NCBI GenBank assembly: GCA_030490835.1
Contig: CM059971.1
Coordinates: 41,526,012-41,590,011 of the forward strand
DNA length: 64,000 nt
Reading direction: 5' to 3'
From: Annona cherimola
Taxonomy: Eukaryota > Streptophyta > Magnoliopsida > Magnoliales > Annonaceae
Numbering within the stretch: position 1 is the first letter of the stretch; each line of letters starts with the position of its first letter. Shown piece by piece: positions 35,341 through 46,995 of this stretch. A program made the translations under genes and the position numbers. The notes beneath the pieces are model-generated. The model was not told the DNA's origin and ran no database searches. It saw only the letters and a list, made by a program, of their open reading frames with translations.

Positions 35341-37056
35341 TCAAATAGGGGTCGACTCGCTGAGATTTGACATATAAGAATACCGATATGCCGATGAGTA
35401 AAAGGATGAGATGGGGCCCGGAGTCGGATCTCTGCGTACTGATCTGGTGTCAAATGGATCCAGTTCAGGTAGCGGTTGATTCTTGTGGTGTCCGGATGCC
35501 AAATGATATCGAATCGTCCGTAGCTCCCTATCCCTACGATCTTGTCTTGAATGCATGTCCATCACCGCATTGAGGACCCCAGCAATCTGACTAGTCAAGC
35601 GATCCTCAATCTGCTCTAAGTGCTCCCGGATCGCATTGACTTAGTTGTCCCAAGATGGAGGTCGAGGTGCGAGGTTTGGAACGTCTGATCCATGGGGTGA
35701 GCAGGATCCATGTGATACTGGCGAAGCAGGCTCCTCAGGAGCGTCCTGAGGTGGAGCGGTTTGCTCCCCTTCTGGTGGCGGGGGCTGCTCCCCCTGAACA
35801 TGTGCATCTCCAGCTTTGTCTTGAGTCGGTAACCCCATCCTCTCTTGGATACGCTCCGCCTTAAATTGCTCCACATTGATCTTCATTCGTTGGAGCAAGG
35901 CCTTGTTGATGGCATTTGTTGGTTTCAAAACCTCGAATGGTTCACCATCAATGTCGACCTTAAAATGCTCTAGGATTTTGGTAATCCAAGTCCCGTAGGG
36001 AAAAACCCCTCGTGGGTTGTCTTTTCTGGAGGCCAGGGCTTCTAGGAATAGTCACGGGATACTGACTTTGACTCAGTTAGCTACTTTCCAGAGAATTTCC
36101 ACCTCCTGCGGGTTTAGTTGGTTTCTGCCTCCGCCTTTTGGGAAGATGCAGTGGGCAATCAGTATCCTTAAGACCCATAGCCTTGGGGATAAGTCCATGT
36201 AATGCAGGAACTTGATCCCGAGATGATATCTGTTCCTCCTGGTGAGCTGATTATAAATTTGGGTGATGGAAAGATCTACATGTAGCTGCTCATCCTCATA
36301 GGGGACCTCCAAGATTCGCCCCACCTATCTAATAGCTTGTTCTAGGCTTGGGACCCCTCTTGTTCCCAAAAACATTTCTACTCCTTTAACAAAGGTGCTG
36401 AAATACTGATCATCCCATAGGTAGTAGAATATCCTAGTCAAGTCGGGATAAACCCTGTCATCTGCTTTCAACAGTCTGGTCCATCCTTGAAAATCCAGAA
36501 GCTCCTCAATCTCAAACTCATAGTCGCTTAGAAACTTAAAGTCTATGATTTTAGGAACGAATACCTTTCGCTCATAGAAACTCTTGTAGAAGCGACTATG
36601 CTGCAACTCTGTCTTGAAATACGTTGTAGGTATTTTTAAGACTTGCCCTTTTGTGGCAGGGGTTCCTCTCCTTCTTGCCCCTACATCTGAACTTTCAGAT
36701 GTCTGAGTTTCTACTCCCCTTTGGGCTATTGTAGATGGAGTCCCGGCCTTGAATTGGACCTGACGACCGATAGAAGTCGATGGTTCTTCCCGGGGATGTT
36801 TCGCGGGAGTCCGTTGCTTTCTAGGTACCTCCTTTTCGGTTTGGGAGCTGGATGGTCTAGGAGCAAATTTTTGGGATGGCTTTGAGACGGCTAGTTTATG
36901 CAATCTAGATTTAGGTACCATTGAATTTGGTTTGATGGGTTTTTCAAGTGGAACTTGAGAGGCAACTAACTGGGATGAGAAATGGAGGATTGAAAGCAGA
37001 AAAAGAGAGATGAAATGTGAGGGAATGATGGACTGTAAAAGATAGAGAGAGAGCAA
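35341..37056 (-). pseudogene. third ORF of copia B, plant-transposon-protein-like
   Basis: One frame of about 570 codons runs from 37056 to 35341, interrupted by four stops: TAG 36325-36327, TGA 36073-36075, TGA 36052-36054 and TAA 35641-35643. All fit CAG, CGA, CGA and CAA after a C-to-T change. The likely start is the Met at 36921 (MVPKSRLHKL); upstream codons look like leader. The product has a basic Pro/Ser-rich N-terminus, then a folded region with FYERKVFVPKI, DFQGWTRLL, VYPDLTRIFYYL, resembling what I know as the 'putative plant transposon protein' domain, then a Pro/Glu-rich tail and an Arg/Asp-rich end. Function is unknown; in Sireviruses this position often holds an envelope-like ORF. 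Confidence 0.75.
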
Positions 37057-37608
37057 TGAGGCAAAGGGAATTATAGGGAGTCAAAGCTTGGACGAGCAGG
37101 GCTGTGAGAGAAAGAGAGTCAAGTTGAGCGGGTCAGTTTGTGAACGCAGAGAAAAAGGAATTTGCAAAGGAGAAAGAGGAGATTGGAGAGAGAAACAGAA
37201 ATGGAGAGAGAAAGGGAGGCCGGAAACTGTGGAGAATGAGGTCACTGATGGGGCTCGAGTTGGCCGGAGAAAAACAGAGAGAGAGAGAGAGCAGTAGCGG
37301 AGGGAGAAGATGAGCAGGCCGGATAGGAACTGCGGAGAGGGAGGAGAAAAGAGAGAGAAGAGGGGGAGAACATCGGAGAAGAAATGTCGGAAGGGAGAAG
37401 GAAAATCGAGGATTTGGAAGAGAGCAACGGCGCGGGAAAAAGAAATGAGGAGGAAGAGAGAGAAGAAAAGAAAAGACAGAAAGAAGAGGAAGCCCGACGG
37501 TCGCCCTGAAGCCCGGTCGACTTCGCCTGCCTAGAGTCGACTTCATCGGAGTCGACTTGGCCTGTCAACTTGGACTTTTCTAAATTCATTACTTTTATCT
37601 AATTATTC
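37057..37608 (-). promoter_or_regulatory. spacer between copia B pol and third ORF, with GTCGAC cluster
   Basis: On the sense (minus) strand it is strongly pyrimidine-rich, with CTCTCT runs. Three GTCGAC motifs (near 37517, 37538 and 37552) lie at its pol-proximal end, the same motif as in the LTR U3. A TTTTACAG acceptor-like site lies at about 37031-37038. Whether this is an internal promoter or a splice region cannot be told. Ser/Leu- or Arg/Glu-rich frames across it are composition artefacts. Confidence 0.5.
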
Positions 37609-40600
37609 TTAATTTAACTCAATCATCCCCATATCATTTTTAATTGTGTAAAATGATTCTTTTGCTAAAGGTTTGGTGAATATATCAGCAATTTGATCCT
37701 CAGTTTTCACATATTCTAAACAAACATCATGATTTTCAACATGTTCATGAATAAAATGATGTCTTACATCTATATGTTTGGTTCTAGAATGCAATACAGG
37801 ATTTTTTGTCAAACAAATTGCACTTGTATTATCACATTTAATTGGAATATCATAATAATCAATACCATAGTCTTTTCATTGTTGTTTCATCCAAAGTAGT
37901 TGGGCACAACAGCTCCCGGCAGCTATATATTCGGCTTCCGCCGTAGATAGAGAAACACTAGTTTGTTTCCTTGAATACCATGAAACGAACATGTTTCCAA
38001 GAAATTGACATGTTCCACTAGTACTTTTTCTATCTACTTTGTATCCGGCAAAATCCGCATCCGAGTAGCCGATTAAATGAAAAGTTGACCCCTTTGGATA
38101 CCAAAGTCCAAGATTAGTAGTATTTATCAAATATTTAAAAATTCTTTTTACAGCCAATAAATGTGATTCTTTAGGACATGATTGAAATCTAGAACACATG
38201 CAAACACTGAAAAGAATATCTAGTCTAGAAGCTATTAAATACAACAAAGATCATATCATACTTCTATATAACTTTTTGTCGATACATTTACCGTTTTCAT
38301 CCGTGTCGATCTTGATCGTTGAACTCATTTGAGTGTTTGCTCCCTTGCTAGTTTGCATTCCAAATTTTTTTAGCATTTCTTTGATATACTTGGACTGATT
38401 TATGAATATCCCTTCGGCTTGTTGCTTGATTTGTAGTCCAAGGAAGAAATTTAATTCTCCTATCATGCTCATTTCGAATTCGCTCTGCATAATCTTAGAA
38501 AATTCTTTGCACAGAGTTTCGTCAGTAGCACCAAATATTATATCATCTACGTAAATTTGAACAATTAAAATATATTTACTCTTATACTTGATGAATAATG
38601 TAGTGTCAACCTTTCCTCTTTGAAATTCATGATCAATTAAAAATTTGTTCAACCTTTCATACCAAGCTCGTGGAGCTTGTTTTAGTCCGTATAATGCCTT
38701 GGTTAATATATAAACATATTTTGATTGATCATTTTCTTCAAATCCAGGAGGTTGTTCAACATATACTTCTTCATTCAAGTATCCATTCAAAAATATTCTT
38801 TTCACATCCATTTAAAACAATTTGAAATCCATGTGAGAAGCAAATGCAAGTAAAATGCATATGACTTCTAGTCTGGCCACAGGTGTATATGATTCTTCAA
38901 AATCAATCCCTTCTTCTTAGGAATACCCTTTAGCTACTAGTCTGGCTTTATTTCTTATTACAAGTCCACTTTCGTCTAATTTGTTCCTAAACACCCATTT
39001 GGTACTAATAATAGTGCAATCTTTGGGTCTAGGAACTAAATGTCATATATTATTTCTTTCAAATTGGTTTAGCTCTTCTTGCATTTCAATAACCCAGTTT
39101 TCATCATTAAGAGCTTGGTCTATAGTTGTTCGTTCAATTTTTGATACAAAAGCATATTGTCCACAAATATTTTATTTTGACCTTCTAGTCTTTACTCCTT
39201 CATAGATATTGCCAATAACTTACTCAATCGGATGGGCATTTTTAAATTTCAAATCAGTTGGAGGTTTGTGAGAACTGTTATCTTCACTTACCCTTTCCTC
39301 CGTGGAATTTTCTAATTTGAGCTCGGTTTCCTCTTGTTGCTCTTGTTGTTTTGCTTTTGAATTCTTCGATGTATCATCTGCATCACTTAATTCATCCTAC
39401 TTTCTCGGAGTTTGATTAAATTCATCAAAAACAACATGTATTTATTCCTCTACTATTCGATTTCTTTTGTTGAAAATTCTATATGCTTTGATATTTGATG
39501 AATAACCAAGGAAAATTGCTTCATCACTTTTGGCATCTAATTTTTCCAAATTTATTTTTCCATTGTTTAACACATAACAAGTACATCCAAAAGTATGGAA
39601 ATATGATATGTTTGGTTTTTCTACCTTTCCAAAGTTCATATGGGTCTTTTTCAATATTGCTCTAATAGTAACTCGATTTAATACATGACAAGCTGTACTT
39701 ACAGCTTCACCATAAAATCTTTTGGACAACTTACTCTCATTTAGCATAGTTCTAGCCATTTCTTATATTGTCCGGTTTTTTTCTTTCAACAACTTCATTT
39801 TGTCGAGGAGTTCTTGGTGCAGAAAATATATGGTGAATTCCTTTTTCATTGCAAAATTCTATGAATCATTTATTTTCAAATTCACCACCATGATCACTTC
39901 TAAAGGAAATAATTGAACTTTGTTTTTCATTTTGCACCAAATTTGAAAAAGTGACAAACATAGAAAATGCTTCATCTTTGCTAGCTAAGAGTATAATCCA
40001 AGTAAATCTTGAAAAATCATCGAAAATTACAAACACGTACTTTTTCCCACCAAGAGTTAAAATGTCCGATGGTCCATAAAGATCCATACGCAATAGTTCG
40101 AGTGGTCTAGTTGTTGAAATTTCCTTTTTGGTGGAAAATGACATTTTGGGTTGTTTAGATAATTGACAAGCCTTGCAAATCTTATCCTTGTCATATTTAA
40201 GCTTTGGTAACCCTTGCACTAGACATTTTTTCTATAATGTTTTAATATTTGACATATTTATATGCCAAGCCTTGTATGCCATATCCATGGATCATTTTCT
40301 ATCGCTATTAGACATTTTCCCTCAAGTTCATTTAGGCGAACAAAATATACATTTCCATGTCTTTTGTCACTAAATAATATGTGATCATCATCAAATACAT
40401 TGCAAATAGAGGATTCAAATACAACTTTATATCCTTTATCACATAATTGACTAATACTCATTAGGTTGTGTTTGAGTCCTTCAACAAATAGTACGTCCTC
40501 AATACATGCATTTGAAATTTCATAAACATTTTCTTTACCTTTTATTTTACCTTTTTCATTATTTCCAAAAGCAACTGTTCCTTCGTTGCATGGGTTGATC

Positions 40601-40695
40601 TTATGGAATAGTCCTTTTTCTCCTGTCATGTGTCTTGAGCAGCCACTATCCATAAACCATATGATATTGGTCTTAGCTCTAAGACAAACCTGCAA
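37609..40695 (-). pseudogene. pol: copia B pol remnant
   Basis: Sense-strand order: protease (WFMDSGCSRHMTG, about 40640), integrase zinc finger broken after WHTRLG, integrase core (MDLYGP, SDHGGEFE, about 40120-39870), integrase end (39442-39760), reverse transcriptase with YVDD near 38550 and [13 protein letters not shown] near 38680, RNase H (DADFAGY, STAEAEYIAAG) and the terminal DIFTKPLA. Multiple stops and frameshifts separate these blocks. It is a clear homologue of copia A pol. Confidence 0.92.
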
Positions 40696-40780
40696 AAATC
40701 AAGTCAAGTGGAGCTCATCTTTTTGGTACCCATTTTATGAGTCCATTTGGGTTAGTTATCTATTGGAATCTATGTTGATC

Positions 40781-42530
40781 TTATTTTGAAGCCACTAATC
40801 CAATGCTTTTGGGCATCCAAACCAATTTCGCACTAAGGTTTTTTAATTTTCTCAATTTGCATTGATAAACCTTGTATCCCATCTTGTTGCAAAAATTACA
40901 AGCTCCTGGTAGTCTAGAAATAGGAATCCATTTGGTAATTGGTTCCCCAGTTGGTCTTTTGGTCCAAACCACATGATTTATTTTAGGTTTAGCATAAATG
41001 AGTTTAGCTTTGTTCCTTGGAGCATTAGATTTCCCTTGCTCAAATGTGGTATACTCAAGTCCTTTCTTACAACTTTGGGAGGTCATTTTCAAGAACATTT
41101 TGACACTTTCTTTAGGATTAGAAAACTTAGAAAGTGATTCATTTAATGATTCATTTTCCTTTTTGAGTTTTTTTAACTCAATTATCAAGGTATTCTTTTC
41201 ATTTTTTATTTGATCAACCTTTTCAGCAAGTTTACCGTTCACAATTATCACTGCATTGCATTGTCTTTTCTTTATTGTAAACTTGTTTCCTAATTTCTTT
41301 ATTTCCTCATATAATGAATCATAGGCTTGTTGAAGTTCTTCTAATTCAGCACATTTGATGCATTCATTTGTAGAAGAAAAGATTGAAAATAATTTTTGTT
41401 TAGAGGTTACCTCTTGACTACTTAAGCAGTTTGTTGAAGTAGCTTGATCCTCCAAGATTTCCGTTGCTGCAAGACACATGTCGGAATTTTCCATGCAACA
41501 AATTCTTGAACAATCCGCTTCACACTCTTCACTTGAAGAGTTGCATGTCGTTGATTCTTCTTTGTTTACGCACATGCCTCTTCCTTTGATTCTTTGAAAT
41601 TTTCTGTTATCGCCTCAATCTTTTCTTTGCTCCTTTGCTTTAGTCTCCTCGGGCGTTGGGCATTAGGCTTGCAAATGCCCCGAACCGCTACACCGGTAAC
41701 ATTTTGTTGTTTCTTTCTTTTTCTCTTTAGAATTTCTTTCTTTAAAGTTTATGAAATTTCTTCCTTTCCTTACAAATTTTCTGAATCATTTTGTAAGTAA
41801 AGAAATTTCATCGTCGTTTTGTGACAACGAGGTGGAGTCATCCGAATCTTGTGCGGCTTTCAAGGCGATGACTCTCTTGCCTTTGTGGTGATCTTCGTTT
41901 CTTTTCTTGATTAGTTCATGTGACATTAATGAGCTAATGAGATCTTCTAACTTCAATGTGTTTAGGTTCTTGGCATCTTCTATTGCAGTAATCTTTGGAG
42001 TCCAAGATTCCGGTAGAACTCTTAGAATCTTCATGACCTGCTCAGATTCAGAAATTGTTTTTCCTAGATCTTTTAAGGCGTTAGTAATCTTAGAAAATCT
42101 AGAAAATATTTCAGAAATATTTTCTGTTTCTAACATTTTAAAACTTTTCAATTCTCCAATCAATATATTTCTCCTTGTCCCTTGAACTTGAGAAGTTCTC
42201 TCATATATGAATGTCAATGTATCCCATATTTCTTTGTCAGTCAAACAAGAGGATACTCTTTCATATTCAGAGGCAGTAAGACCACAAAATAATGAATTCA
42301 TAGCCTTAGCGTTGCTCTTGACAATTTTCACGTCCTCATCGGTCCATTTGGAAGCTCTTTCATCAGTAGGCAAGGTCACACCGTCTTGGATTGCAATCCA
42401 AGAGTCCATATCTATAGCCATGATGAGTTGTTTCATACGTAGCTTCCAATAGCCAAAATTGTTCCCATCAAACAATGGTGGCCTAGTAAAAGATTAACCT
42501 TCGGCAAATGCGGGAACGGAAGTAGATTGG
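40781..42530 (-). pseudogene. gag: copia B gag remnant
   Basis: Homologue of copia A gag. The start codon is ATA instead of ATG (near 42530) and a TAA replaces the Gln of the EGQSF motif. The capsid region runs 42475-41786; the knuckle region 41785-41576 is frame-damaged; the coiled coil and second knuckle (CNFCNKMGYKVYQC, with the zinc His of the copia A knuckle changed to Tyr) lie in 41575-40781. An acceptor-like TTTTTGCAG precedes the pol frame at about 40690. Confidence 0.9.
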
Positions 42531-42570
42531 GATGCTATATTAAAAGATCTCTTTGGTAAAACTCAAAGAC

Positions 42571-42584
42571 CTGCTCTGATACCA
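42571..42584 (-). promoter_or_regulatory. copia B primer-binding site, initiator tRNA-Met
   Basis: Minus strand TGGTATCAGAGCAG, two bases from the LTR edge at 42587, identical to the copia A site. Confidence 0.95.
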
Positions 42585-42586
42585 CT

Positions 42587-44265
42587 TGTTGGTCCCGAAT
42601 TAATGGCGATTACCCAAGAGGGGAGGGGTGAATTGGGTATTTAAAATTTTTCAACTTAAATTAGAAACTTTACCCGGTTTTAGTTTTGGTCCCCTTTAAT
42701 GAAACAAACGAAGAACAGTAAGATAATGAAAGTGGAAATGAAAAACAATAGACAAGATTTATAGTAGTTCGGGCAACCTTCCCTACTCCACTCTTCCAAG
42801 CTCACACTCCGTGTGACATGGGTTCTACTATGTATTCCGCGAATACAACTAGAGCCTCTGCTCTCTTCTTGATTACAGCACTAGGGAGCATATACAATCA
42901 GAGCCTCCGCTCTCTTCTATATTCTAGCTCTAGGAGGCATATACAACATGCAACACAAATAGGTGACGAGTCCCTACTCCAGTCACAACACTACTTTGCT
43001 ATCACTTGATTTGAAATACCAAAATCAAATCAAGTATCAAAAATCAAATAACAAAATGAAATGAAAGAAATCTATACTTTACAGATTTGTGTAGGCAAAT
43101 TTCAGCTCGAGGAAGAACTCGTAGAAGTGACAAGTTGATCGACGTTGGAGTATGCAGCAACTTGAAGCTCGTTCTTCCTTCAAAACATGTATAGATCACT
43201 CAAATGTAAAAGAAAGTGGAATATGGAACTTAGTTTTCTGCTTTATCTTGTATGTTTCCACGTTCACTTGAGTGTCTATATATAATGCAATGAGAGATTT
43301 GAACGTTAGAGAGTTGGTTGGGGCATAATAAATGCGCCAACATTCAAATTTTCAAACATTGCAACCCAAGTCGCAAGTGGAGTCGACTTCGGGTGCGACT
43401 TCAGTTAAAAACAGGCTGCTCGAGTTCTTTCTCAGGTCGACTTGGTCTTGAACTTGACCCAAGTCGCATGTGGAGTCGACTTCGGGTGCGACTTCGGATT
43501 CCTCCAATTTCCAAGTCTATATTTTAGGTCGACTTGGACTGGGACTTGATCGAAGTCACTGCTGGAGTCGACTTCGGTTGCGACTTGACTTTCTCAGCTT
43601 GCCAAGTGAACTTAAAATACTTTGAAATGATTTTTCTTGCTTAAATTTCTTCATGCTAATTGTCCTTCCACTGTTTTATAGTTCTTGCAACTCTGTATGA
43701 TTAGTTACCTTGAAAACCATTTGATTCCATGTCTTGAATTTTTGAATACTTGAATCATGGAGTGCGTGAAAGATGTCCAAGTGTGTGTTCTTGATCCAAC
43801 ATGATGGATTCATGCAACCTTACTTGCTTTGGACTAGTTTTGATCTTCATTTGTTCCAAGTCCAAAGTTTGAGTCGACTCGGTCTTCAACTTCACTCAAG
43901 TCGAACATCAGGTCGACTTGGTTTGCGACTTTGCTCTTCAAAAACTGTACTGTCAATCTGAAGTCGATGATGGAGTCGACTTGGTCTGCGACTTCACCTA
44001 AGTCGCATGTGGAGTCGACTTCGTTTGCGACTTTGGCAACTCTTGGTCCCCAATTTCAACACTGGACAAAAAATGACGTTTGAAGTCTATGCTGGAATCG
44101 AATTGGGGATCTACTTGACCTGTCATGCTTCACATTTTTCATTTTTATAACCTTAAACATTGCACAAAATATATTAGTAACTAAAACTTACTCAAATTGA
44201 GTTGTTAATCATCAAAACATATACTTTGGGTATTTTGCATTTGAATTCAACACTTGTTTCCAAAA
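42587..44265 (-). repeat. 5' LTR of copia B
   Basis: 1,679 bp. The minus-strand end is CGGGACCAACA; the start should be TGTTGGAAACAAG but reads TTTTGG because of one change at 44264. TATATATA on the minus strand at 43277-43284, with GTCGAC dyads on its upstream side (43370-43590, 43870-44010). It lacks both solo LTRs found in its partner and so serves as an empty-site reference. Confidence 0.93.
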
Positions 44266-44302
44266 AATACAAGATCTACTTGGGTCCGAGTGTTACATAT
44301 AT

Positions 44303-46166
44303 GGACTTTAAATATGTGTTAATACCCTAAATTTGGGTTAATAAAAATGTTATTAGCTGTGAAAATTAAGAGATTAAAAATCTGTTCTGATATAAGTATC
44401 AAAAGGGACATTGAAAGTGTATAAAACGGGTCCCAAAGTTGCTGTTTTGGAACCCAATGATTAGTGGATTAAAATTCCATTAAAATACCCTAAACGAAGT
44501 GTTAATTAAGGAGTTTAATTATGTTGAATTAGAAAGCAAGTTGCTGATTGGAAAAATTTTAAGAAACACATGATCTATGTGTTGTGAAATGGACATGTAT
44601 GGAAAGATAGACATGAGTAAATGATAAGTGGCTTATGTGAATTTTTTTAAAATGAAAAATGCATGAAAACATGATGAAATACGTGGATCATGTTGCTGTT
44701 TTGGTAAATAATGATAATCCCAAAATTTAAAATTAATATATGAGGTTTAGGACATCAACTAAGTGCTTAAGAATGAGCACAATATGTGAATTATGAAAAA
44801 TATGTAAAAAATGATTAGTGGAGTAATAAACCTCCATATGGTGATTAATCAATGTGTTATGATATATATATATATGAATGTTACCCAAATATGGGTATTG
44901 AATATGTGATGTAATGAATGGTATGATGCATAAGTTATGATATACATGTACACCCCACTTGGAATTCAAGTAGGTTGTGAATGTTAATGGAAATGGGTTG
45001 GAAAACTAAGATGAATGCAAAAAAATGGAAACTATATGAATACTATGTCATTCTTACATATATAGAAAAAGGCAAAGAAAATGTTGACCCGAAAAGCTCA
45101 TGCGACCAAGGTAAGCAAGCAAATTTCTAAATAATTTTTATTTCTTAAAATATTCTAAAATAATTGCAAATGATATTCTAACTGCTTTTATTTGTTTAGC
45201 AAATGATATTTGAATTTATTTCTAAGGTATTTAAGGATGATCATTCCTTAGTTCAATGTGTTAAAATGATCCTTTTATTTGCTAACTGATTTGCATATTG
45301 CTTTATTAAATGTTTATGAAAAATACTGTTTTATGAATTCATGAAAAAAAATCATACTAGCATGTCAAGGATGTTTCATGTACACAAAGCATGAGGTCCA
45401 CCTTAAAGGTGCAAGCGGACCGATTGTCCCCCTTTGGTGTGGCCAAGTCGCTCAAATAGGCTAAGGGCCAGCGGCGCCCTCCCTGAGATGGGAGAAGACG
45501 GAGACGGATAGTCGCCTAGCTAGCTTCCATCCTATGATGTCATGCATTGCATTGCATTTTCATGATATACTCCTGACGGGTATAAGGATCATGTTTTCAT
45601 GATATACCCTCGAGAGGGTATAATGTTGCTTTCCAAGATGTTTTAAATGAAAAACATTGCCTTCAAAATGAATTGCCTGAAAAATATACAGCTCGTTTAT
45701 TGAGTTTACAACTCACATTTTGTTTTCCAAACCCATAGACAAGTGAAGGAATGAAGAAGACCAAGGAGCATGGGAGAATGTAAAAACTTGATGAATTTTA
45801 ATATGGGTCACTTATGGCAAATGGTTGTAAAATGACTTCGTATTTGTTATTTTGATGTTCATATGTGATCTATTTTATGACTTGTGTTTTATGAACAACT
45901 ACCAATGGATGTTGAGCATGTTATGAATTTTTATGATTATACATGATATAAAATGTGTATATCAGGGCAAAGATAGCTTAAAGGGGCACATGATGAAAAA
46001 TAGCATAAAATTAATTCTTAAGGATTAATGGTTAAATGGAAAAAATATCCATTAAATCCCGTCGTATGACAGGGCAACAATCCTAATCACATTTACTAGT
46101 CAATAACAATCTCGAGGTAAGGCTCAGGATGTGACGCTCGAGTTGGGGGTGCCCCATGGACTGGTA
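44303..46166 (+). mobile_element. beta-family LTR, right part
   Basis: Continuation of 10545-15607 after the TATAT duplication. It contains acceptor ATATATAG ending 45065, micro-exon 45066-45110, donor GTAAGCAAGC, the conserved GGCGGCGCC-type block near 45470, the hairpin 45701-45715, an acceptor-like CCCATAG at about 45740, and the terminal block ending GGGGGTGCCCCA at 46166. No coding region. Confidence 0.75.
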
Positions 46167-46995
46167 AATAGGCGTGGAAAAGTCTAAGTATGATGATTGA
46201 ATTAATATAATGAGATATATATCATTTTATGATGATTAGATATGTGATTATCATGATAAGATGCATGATATATGATAATGTATTGCAAAATGATTTGTAG
46301 AGTGCTATTTTTATTATATAGCTAATTCATTATGTTTGAACAGATGACGGATAAAAGGGAAGAGAGTTATGAGTGTTGAGGAATTGAGGAAAGAGATGGA
46401 GGAAGAGGAAAAGAGGTGAAGGGTGGAAGAAAATATAAATAGATAGTGGACATCCCAACAGAACACAGACCGCTTTCCATCAGTCCCTCCAAGGTTTCCA
46501 CCTAGGCATCCTCCATCACAATCACGAAGAGGCTATTATGTCAGTCCCAATCAGCAGAGACAAGATTTAGAGGAGTCTAGCAGTCGAGCTCCTAGAGCTG
46601 AAGTTCCCACAACATCTTATTTTGGCCATCAAAGAGCCCTACGGGTTCCCATTGATGATATACATCCGCTGGACCTTCAACATTTTTGGGATAAGACAGC
46701 AGCACCTACACCCCCGATCTAGGACCATGGTATAGGTTTGAATATGGAAGTATCTAATTCCGACATGGAATAAGTTGGGAGAAGATACGTCAAAGAGAAA
46801 AAGAGATGGCTCCCTTCATAGAGCGGTATTGTGCTCAGGGAATCATAGAATCACCTACCTCTCCTCGCCCCGATGAGGTTATTATACATGTAGCTAAGAG
46901 TACGGGTGACCTCGTTGCGAAAGTGATGATGATGATGATCTTATAGAATACCTCGAACCTGTCGAGGAAGAAGAAGATGAAAGTGATGATGATAG
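46167..46995 (+). other. orphan segment with coding-like remnants between two LTRs
   Basis: Flanked by the end of the beta LTR and the start of an alpha LTR. About 46445-46722 reads open on the plus strand (RRGYYVSPNQQRQ, ALRVPIDDIHPLDLQHFWDK) to a TAG. About 46790-46935 reads EKEMAPFIERYCAQGIIES in one frame and then, one base shifted, an acidic DDDDDLIEYLEPVEEEEDE. The style is that of a retroelement polyprotein, but I cannot place it in a family. It may be the only internal sequence left from the beta-type element. Confidence 0.45.

Larger units (their letters stand above)
29345..44265 (-). mobile_element. Ty1/copia element B (Sirevirus-like) with a third ORF
   Basis: LTRs at 42587-44265 (5') and 29345-34919 (3', enlarged by two solo LTRs). 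The target duplication is AATAC at 29340-29344 and 44266-44270. The tRNA-Met primer site is at 42571-42584. Gag and pol are decayed relatives of those in copia A. Between pol and the 3' LTR lies an additional ORF on the sense strand, absent from copia A. Excluding insertions the element is about 11 kb. Numerous differences between its LTRs and many stops make it clearly older than A. Confidence 0.93.
15608..44297 (-). mobile_element. solo beta-family LTR, split by copia A and copia B
   Basis: On the minus strand it starts TGTAACACTCGGACCC (at 44297) and ends GGGGCGCCACA (at 15608). The flanks are TATAT at 15603-15607 and 44298-44302. Its own sequence is 15608-15827, 26093-29344 and 44271-44297, about 3.5 kb. 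Copia A entered at CTTTA and copia B at AATAC. It carries a minus-strand donor GTAAGT at 28173-28178, micro-exon 26924-26966, and the hairpin 26335-26348. The host LTR around it is a plus-strand copy of the same family. Confidence 0.85.

Noticed and set aside
37133..37589. Ser/Leu/Phe-rich minus-strand and Arg/Glu/Lys-rich plus-strand frames
   Set aside because: Composition artefacts of a CT/GA-rich spacer; no domain and no conserved start.
15608..44297. First thought to be separate unrelated LTR pieces at 15.6, 26.1-29.3 and 44.27 kb
   Set aside because: Shared orientation, the TATAT duplication and homology to the other beta LTR show they are one solo LTR split by copia A and B.
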